This document shows, piece after piece, positions 60,141-64,000 of a DNA stretch of 64,000 nucleotides (positions are counted from its first letter, which is position 1; the number at the start of each line of letters is the position of its first letter). The translations under genes were made by a program, and so were the position numbers. The notes under the pieces were generated by a model. That model ran no database searches, had not been told where the DNA came from, and was given only the letters and a program-made list of their open reading frames with translations. The stretch comes from Takakia lepidozioides (taxonomy: Eukaryota; Streptophyta; Takakiopsida; Takakiales; Takakiaceae): assembly GCA_030704615.1 (NCBI GenBank), contig CM060732.1, forward strand, positions 33,461,053-33,525,052, given 5' to 3'.

Positions 60141-60705
60141 TGGTGCACTTGTCAACTGGACCATAGCAGCATTGATACCTGGACATAAAAATCACAATGG
60201 ATATCCATCAACTTGTGGAAGCATGAAATCACAGAACGTGGGAATGAAAAATGGCAACAGACATGCAATCAGACTACAAAAGGACGATGAGGATGGAGCA
60301 CACATGATACTGTTCAAAGAACTGCTGGCTCTCGGCTCTTTTAGCATGACGGGTTGCACTTTAGTATGGACATTCACCCAAAACTGAGTGGGGTAGTCCA
60401 CCAAACTCTCCTCTCCAAGGAGAAAGTCGTCAACTCTATCCCACGTATGCAGGCCTTCAGAACATTCTATCTGGCACCCATATAACCATATTGTGTGTCT
60501 CTCTTCCATTGGAGGTCCTTCCTGTTGAAGGGTCCTGGTTTGGGTGTCTGCAAACTTTGTCGAGAGGCCGTATAATCCAGCATCCCGTTTTTAGTATATC
60601 ATCACCTTCTGCTTCCACGTCCATGCCATGTACAGTACAGAGGACACACTTCAGAACCTGCAAGAAACGCGCCGTAGTACACTGGACACGATGGACAACG
60701 TGCAA
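60141..60705 (-). pseudogene. N-terminal part of the element 3 MULE transposase
   Basis: Minus-strand frames here read toward element 2: VDEAEGD-like acidic codons near 60,620 (GMDVEAEGDDILKTGCW) and WLYGCQIECSEGLHTWDRVDD near 60,470. Next to element 2, CCYGPVDKCTNN joins in frame with the zinc-finger part at 38,580. Several frame changes or introns separate the pieces, so the start is not defined. Confidence 0.55.
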
Positions 60706-60782
60706 GGAGCATCAGTGCGCACGTTTGCGGCTGCTGGCAAGTGGCAGGCGGTAGGGATAAGGTTTCAATTCATGCCCTAAAA

Positions 60783-61293
60783 ATGGAGGGCTCAGATGGC
60801 ATTTGCGAACGGACGGTCTAGATGCGGCATCATCAGTGGACTGGAGGAAAGCGGATTCATGGGCGGCGGACTGGCGGGCACACTGTTGGGTGGACTAGCC
60901 GGGACTGGCATGGATGGCGCAGATTGGTTTCTCAGAATGGACGATCCAGATCCTTCGGCCGGCGCGGACTGGCAAACTGGCAGACTGGGGGGCAGCAGAC
61001 GGGCACAGTGGACTGTTGGGTGGACTTGCGAGGACTGGCACAACGGACTGGCGTGCACAGCAAACTGGCCGGCAGACTGGTGGTTTGGCGGACTGAGGGG
61101 AACTGGATTCACGGGCAGCGGACTGACGGCCGGACTGGCCGCGCCGGACTGGGGGCGCGGCTGGTGGGGCCGTGGCAGCAGGTGGGCGACCGCGCGTAGC
61201 GGCGGGCGGGGGGAGCCGGGCGTCCGTGCGCGGGGCCCACCGGTCAGCTCGCGCGTTGCGCTATAACGTCCCAATTATTGTAAAATGAGAGGC
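60783..61293. repeat. Right terminal inverted repeat of element 3
   Basis: Complement of the left repeat, with an extra block of about 110 bp at its inner end (the CCAGTCCGCC-rich part near 60,820-60,920). CAGTCCGC/GCGGACTG words are abundant. Confidence 0.85.
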
Positions 61294-61302
61294 TTAGAAA
61301 AT
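61294..61302. repeat. Target duplication, right of element 3
   Basis: TTAGAAAAT, identical to 26,177-26,185. Confidence 0.85.
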
Positions 61303-61585
61303 CGCCAAAAAGTAGGAATAGAAGTAATTAAATATAGGATTTTAATTTTTTAATTTTTTTAAATTTTTTGGTGAAAGGGGATGAGGCCCTTGTTAGTATT
61401 ATTGAATATTATTGAAGGGAAAAAAATTAAAACCCTTACATGCCCGTAGGCTGCCATGAGGCCTATCACACGATAATCGTGATGGAGAATCCAGGAGAAT
61501 AGAGACTGGATGCCCGCCATGAGGCAAAGAGCTGATTTCTGTCTAGGACCTAGAACAGAAGCAGCGCCCAAGCTAGGGATCTGAC
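61303..61585. other. AT-rich flank; no gene seen
   Basis: Poly-T/A-rich DNA between element 3 and the third methyltransferase copy. No terminal repeat of a fourth element was recognised. Confidence 0.4.
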
Positions 61586-61961
61586 TTAAGAGGACGAGAC
61601 TGAAGGCGAAAAAAGGGGGGCGTTAAGACCAAAATGACCAAGGTGACAGACGGATTGATGATGAGGAAGACCGAACTGCATCAGACGAATTTCCTGGACT
61701 TCCTCCTCCTCCTCTTCCTCCTCTTCCTCCTCCCCTTCCACGTCCTCTTCTGCGTTGTTGGGATCCTCAGTCGGAGGCAGACGCTGTAGGCCCGCCAAAT
61801 TGAAATCGTACAAGGCCGTATCCCCCTCAAATGAGAACACAAATCGGTTGGACATCCTTCCCGCCCACATACAGGCACCTGCGAATTCATATGACACAAC
61901 CACAACCAAAGTCAAGAATGACTCGCTTCCTCGCGCAAGCAAACAAAGACAATCGGAAACG

Positions 61962-61983
61962 GTGTCAATTTCGGTGCCGCAAT
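61962..61983. repeat. Palindrome-like site in intron 8 of copy 3
   Basis: CAATTTCGGTGCCGCAATCA lies between exon 9 and exon 8. It shares the CGG-TG-CCG core. Confidence 0.6.
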
Positions 61984-62307
61984 CACTTAACGCTCTCACT
62001 TGTATTAGCAGTGACGTCGAGGACCCTGCCTTCAACATCCGTACATGTTTCCATGAGCGTCTAGATGAATGCAGGATTCCTGGTCCTGCCATACCTCCAA
62101 GGCTTGCCCAACAAATCACAAAGCATGTCCTTCTCTCCCACATGGTTGAACAGGACGTTATACTCCAGTGGATCAACTGTGGAATCAACAAGTCTACTAC
62201 TTGACGTAATTTGAATTTCGAATGTTCCTTCACGAAGCAGAATGCCTAAAAGACAAGAGTCTGCAAAGAAGGAAATGAGAACGTGAGAGGTGGCCTACAC
62301 GTACATG

Positions 62308-62330
62308 GGCAATTTCGGCACAGAAATTGG
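62308..62330. repeat. Palindrome-like site in intron 7 of copy 3
   Basis: CAATTTCGGCACAGAAATTG lies inside the intron at 62,261-62,359, with one core mismatch. Confidence 0.6.
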
Positions 62331-63559
62331 CAGAACAGAGGAGAACCGCAACATACATTCTGACCATCATTGAGAAGACCATGCGTGTTGATGCAAATCC
62401 AAATCTTTTTCTGGATGGGTGCTGCACTTCTCCCCGTCCATACTTTGATATCATTCTAAGTGACTTCTCCATCGGCTGCTAGCACAACAACACAGCCGTC
62501 GTCGTCCAACATGTTGACTGTGAACCCGAATGTGTGGCTCCAGTATCTTTCATCGTACTTGTTCCACCAGGGTAGTGAGCCCAGTATCTCCTGCCCATCC
62601 GGGATATCCACAAAGATCATGTCGATGGAGGCTTTCACCACCCTGCCCCCGACTGTGCTCTTTTTGCCGTGGCTCATCGCCACAAAATACTCCATCATCT
62701 TTGTGTAGCCGGGAGTGTCCTCGATATCATTGCCAGTGGCCTTCCTCTTCCCCTTCCCCTGGTGGGCCTCGATCGCCTTCCTCAATCTCGTTTTCTCCAG
62801 CCTTCTGGTCAGAGCAGTTAGGAAATTTTCATTAACACACTCCACAATTGTGGGTGTTTTGAGGACTTCCCTGCCCGCAATGTGCACCGCACAATAGGGT
62901 CTACCAGGTGCATCCTCGTATAGTGATCTCTTCGCAGCCAAACCCCCGGAGTGCTGGCCCTTGTGAATTTTCGGACGAGGTGTGGCCCCCTGGATGTTAT
63001 CCTGCTGGAAATCGTCGTCGGAATCCTCGTCATCTGGCTGACTATGTTGCTGCTTCTTCTTCTTGGGTGTGGGGGTCTTCGTCTCTTGCCTCTATTTGCG
63101 CATTCTTTTCTTCCTGTCCTTGGGCTGCTCAGCTGCCTGCTTCTCCATCTGCTCCTTCGCCAACGCTGCCGCCTTGGCTGACTTTCTCAGTGCTTTCTGC
63201 TTTGCTGCCTCCTCTGCTTTCAGTCTTTCCGCGTCCTCTGGTTGGGGATCCGATTGCGCCTTCATAGCCCGGGCATTCGCTTCCTTCTTCAAGTTAACCT
63301 CAGAGAGGTCAACCGGTCCCACTTGGGAGATCCACATACCACGGACAGTCTACCAAATGCTCGGCATGCCACTCCTTCGCCATTACTTCTGTGTATATCG
63401 TACCACGACCTCAAGGTGTCCTCCACGCCAGGAAGAATGGTGGAACCCTTTGAATGGCTCCGGACGGAATGAGTGCAAAGTTTATGTACCTGCAATCACG
63501 AGGCAGTTCAACAAAAATCATTCTACTGATGCATCATGCAAGAGGAAGTTCTCAATGCA

Positions 63560-63652
63560 TAAGGTATTTCGGCACCGAAATACGCAGTGGACCGTGCCCC
63601 AATTACCGAGCACTCACATCTTGCAGAGGTATATTTTGGCGCCGCAATACCC
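63560..63652. repeat. Two palindromes in intron 6 of copy 3
   Basis: GTATTTCGGCACCGAAATAC at 63,564-63,583 is perfect apart from the central dinucleotide. TATTTTGGCGCCGCAATACC follows at about 63,632. Both lie inside the intron at 63,490-63,712. Confidence 0.8.
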
Positions 63653-64000
63653 ACCGCTGCTTAGCTAAATCCTCAAAAATGCAAATAGGGGGATGCATTG
63701 GCAGCAGATTACCTAAACAAGACACGCATTGCCGCTTTGTCAGCACCCTCCTGCTCTTCGATGTATACGTTGCGTCTTGCCTTTGCAATTTCTCCGAAAA
63801 ACAGGTTTGCGAAGCGCCCCCCTCGCCAGGACTGCACGTAGTTCTCCATTGTCTCCGGTTTCGTCTAGTCGATCTGTAACTTGAAAGTGGTGGTGTTGCA
63901 ATCCAATTGCTCCAGGGCGTGGGTCAGTACCTGCAGCAGTGCAGGTTTCCAAAACATTCATGAATTTGAAATTGCGATGATGTCCAACACACAGAAGAGG

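Larger units (their letters stand above)
26186..61293. mobile_element. Element 3: long-TIR Mutator-like element, split by element 2
   Basis: Both ends begin GCCTCTCATTTTACAATAAT in inverted orientation, continue as GC-rich inverted repeats of about 390-510 bp, and are flanked by a 9-bp duplication TTAGAAAAT. Total span is 35.1 kb, of which 21.5 kb is the nested element 2, leaving about 13.6 kb. Contents are a plus-strand multi-exon gene ending in an Ulp1-like peptidase (28.6-34.5 kb) and a minus-strand MULE transposase with SWIM finger, interrupted by element 2. The two genes converge at 34.5-35.4 kb. The word AGCAGACTG/CAGTCTGCT and close variants recur through the ends, introns, exons and spacers. 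Confidence 0.85.
61586..64000 (-). pseudogene. ParB-like / methyltransferase gene, copy 3 (3' exons, decayed)
   Basis: The equivalents of exons 6-9 are at 63930-63713, 63489-62360, 62260-62000 and from 61878. Exon 6 is 218 bp, as in copy 1. Preserved motifs are IVECVNENFLTAL, MIFVDIPDG, GCVVVLA, RNPAFI and MWAGRMSNRFVFSFE. Motif I has become LDVTANTS. In-frame TAG codons occur in exons 6, 7 (twice) and 8 (twice), plus a TGA early in exon 7. An acidic Glu run follows exon 9, and no equivalent of exon 10 is seen before 61,586. Exons 1-5 lie outside the window. This is a third lineage of the gene, not a recent copy of either other one. Confidence 0.7.

Overview
The window looks like accessory DNA from a plant-lineage nuclear genome. 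The support is spliceosomal introns (mostly GT-AG, about 75 to 1,000 bp), a chromodomain Ty3/gypsy element primed by the plant-type initiator-Met tRNA site (TGGTATCAGAGC), Mutator-like elements with 9-bp target duplications, and a non-LTR retrotransposon. A charophyte-like alga (for example Chara) would fit, but that is an inference. I see no conventional host gene.

Layout. (1) About 560-22,758: a degenerate minus-strand LINE whose ORF2 is split at 3,231/17,834 by ELEMENT 1 (3,232-17,833). (2) 22,759-26,185: retroelement debris and simple repeats. (3) 26,186-61,293: ELEMENT 3, a Mutator-like element with long GC-rich inverted ends and a 9-bp duplication. It carries a plus-strand Ulp1-like peptidase gene and a minus-strand MULE transposase. 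(4) ELEMENT 2 (38,590-60,131) is nested inside the zinc-finger region of the element 3 transposase. (5) A chromodomain Ty3/gypsy element (50,491-57,445) is nested inside the element 2 transposase. (6) 61,586-64,000: the 3' part of a third, decayed copy of the cargo gene found in elements 1 and 2, running off the window.

Main discovery candidate. Elements 1 and 2 are relatives with the same plan: a SWIM-finger MULE-like transposase and a ten-exon gene of about 1,450 residues, head to head, separated by an array of short palindromes. The ten-exon gene joins a ParB/sulfiredoxin-like domain (DGNHRLLAW) to a beta-class amino-methyltransferase-like domain (motif IV before motif I). Each element has its own palindrome version around an invariant CGG-YR-CCG core: AAATGCGGYRCCGCATTT in element 1, AAATTCGGCGCCGAATTT in element 2, and TATTTCGGCACCGAAATA at the third locus. 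In element 1, 23 of 27 consecutive centre-to-centre spacings are exactly 53 bp. In element 2 the spacings are 53, 85, 95 or 106 bp, all close to whole helical turns, and the spacer sequences are unrelated to those of element 1. The palindromes also lie in introns of the cargo gene. I infer a selfish element encoding a ParB-like methyltransferase together with arrays of its own binding sites.

Most coding regions show single-base frame changes, often in homopolymers. This could be decay or consensus sequencing error, so 'CDS' here means a recognisable gene, not proof of function.
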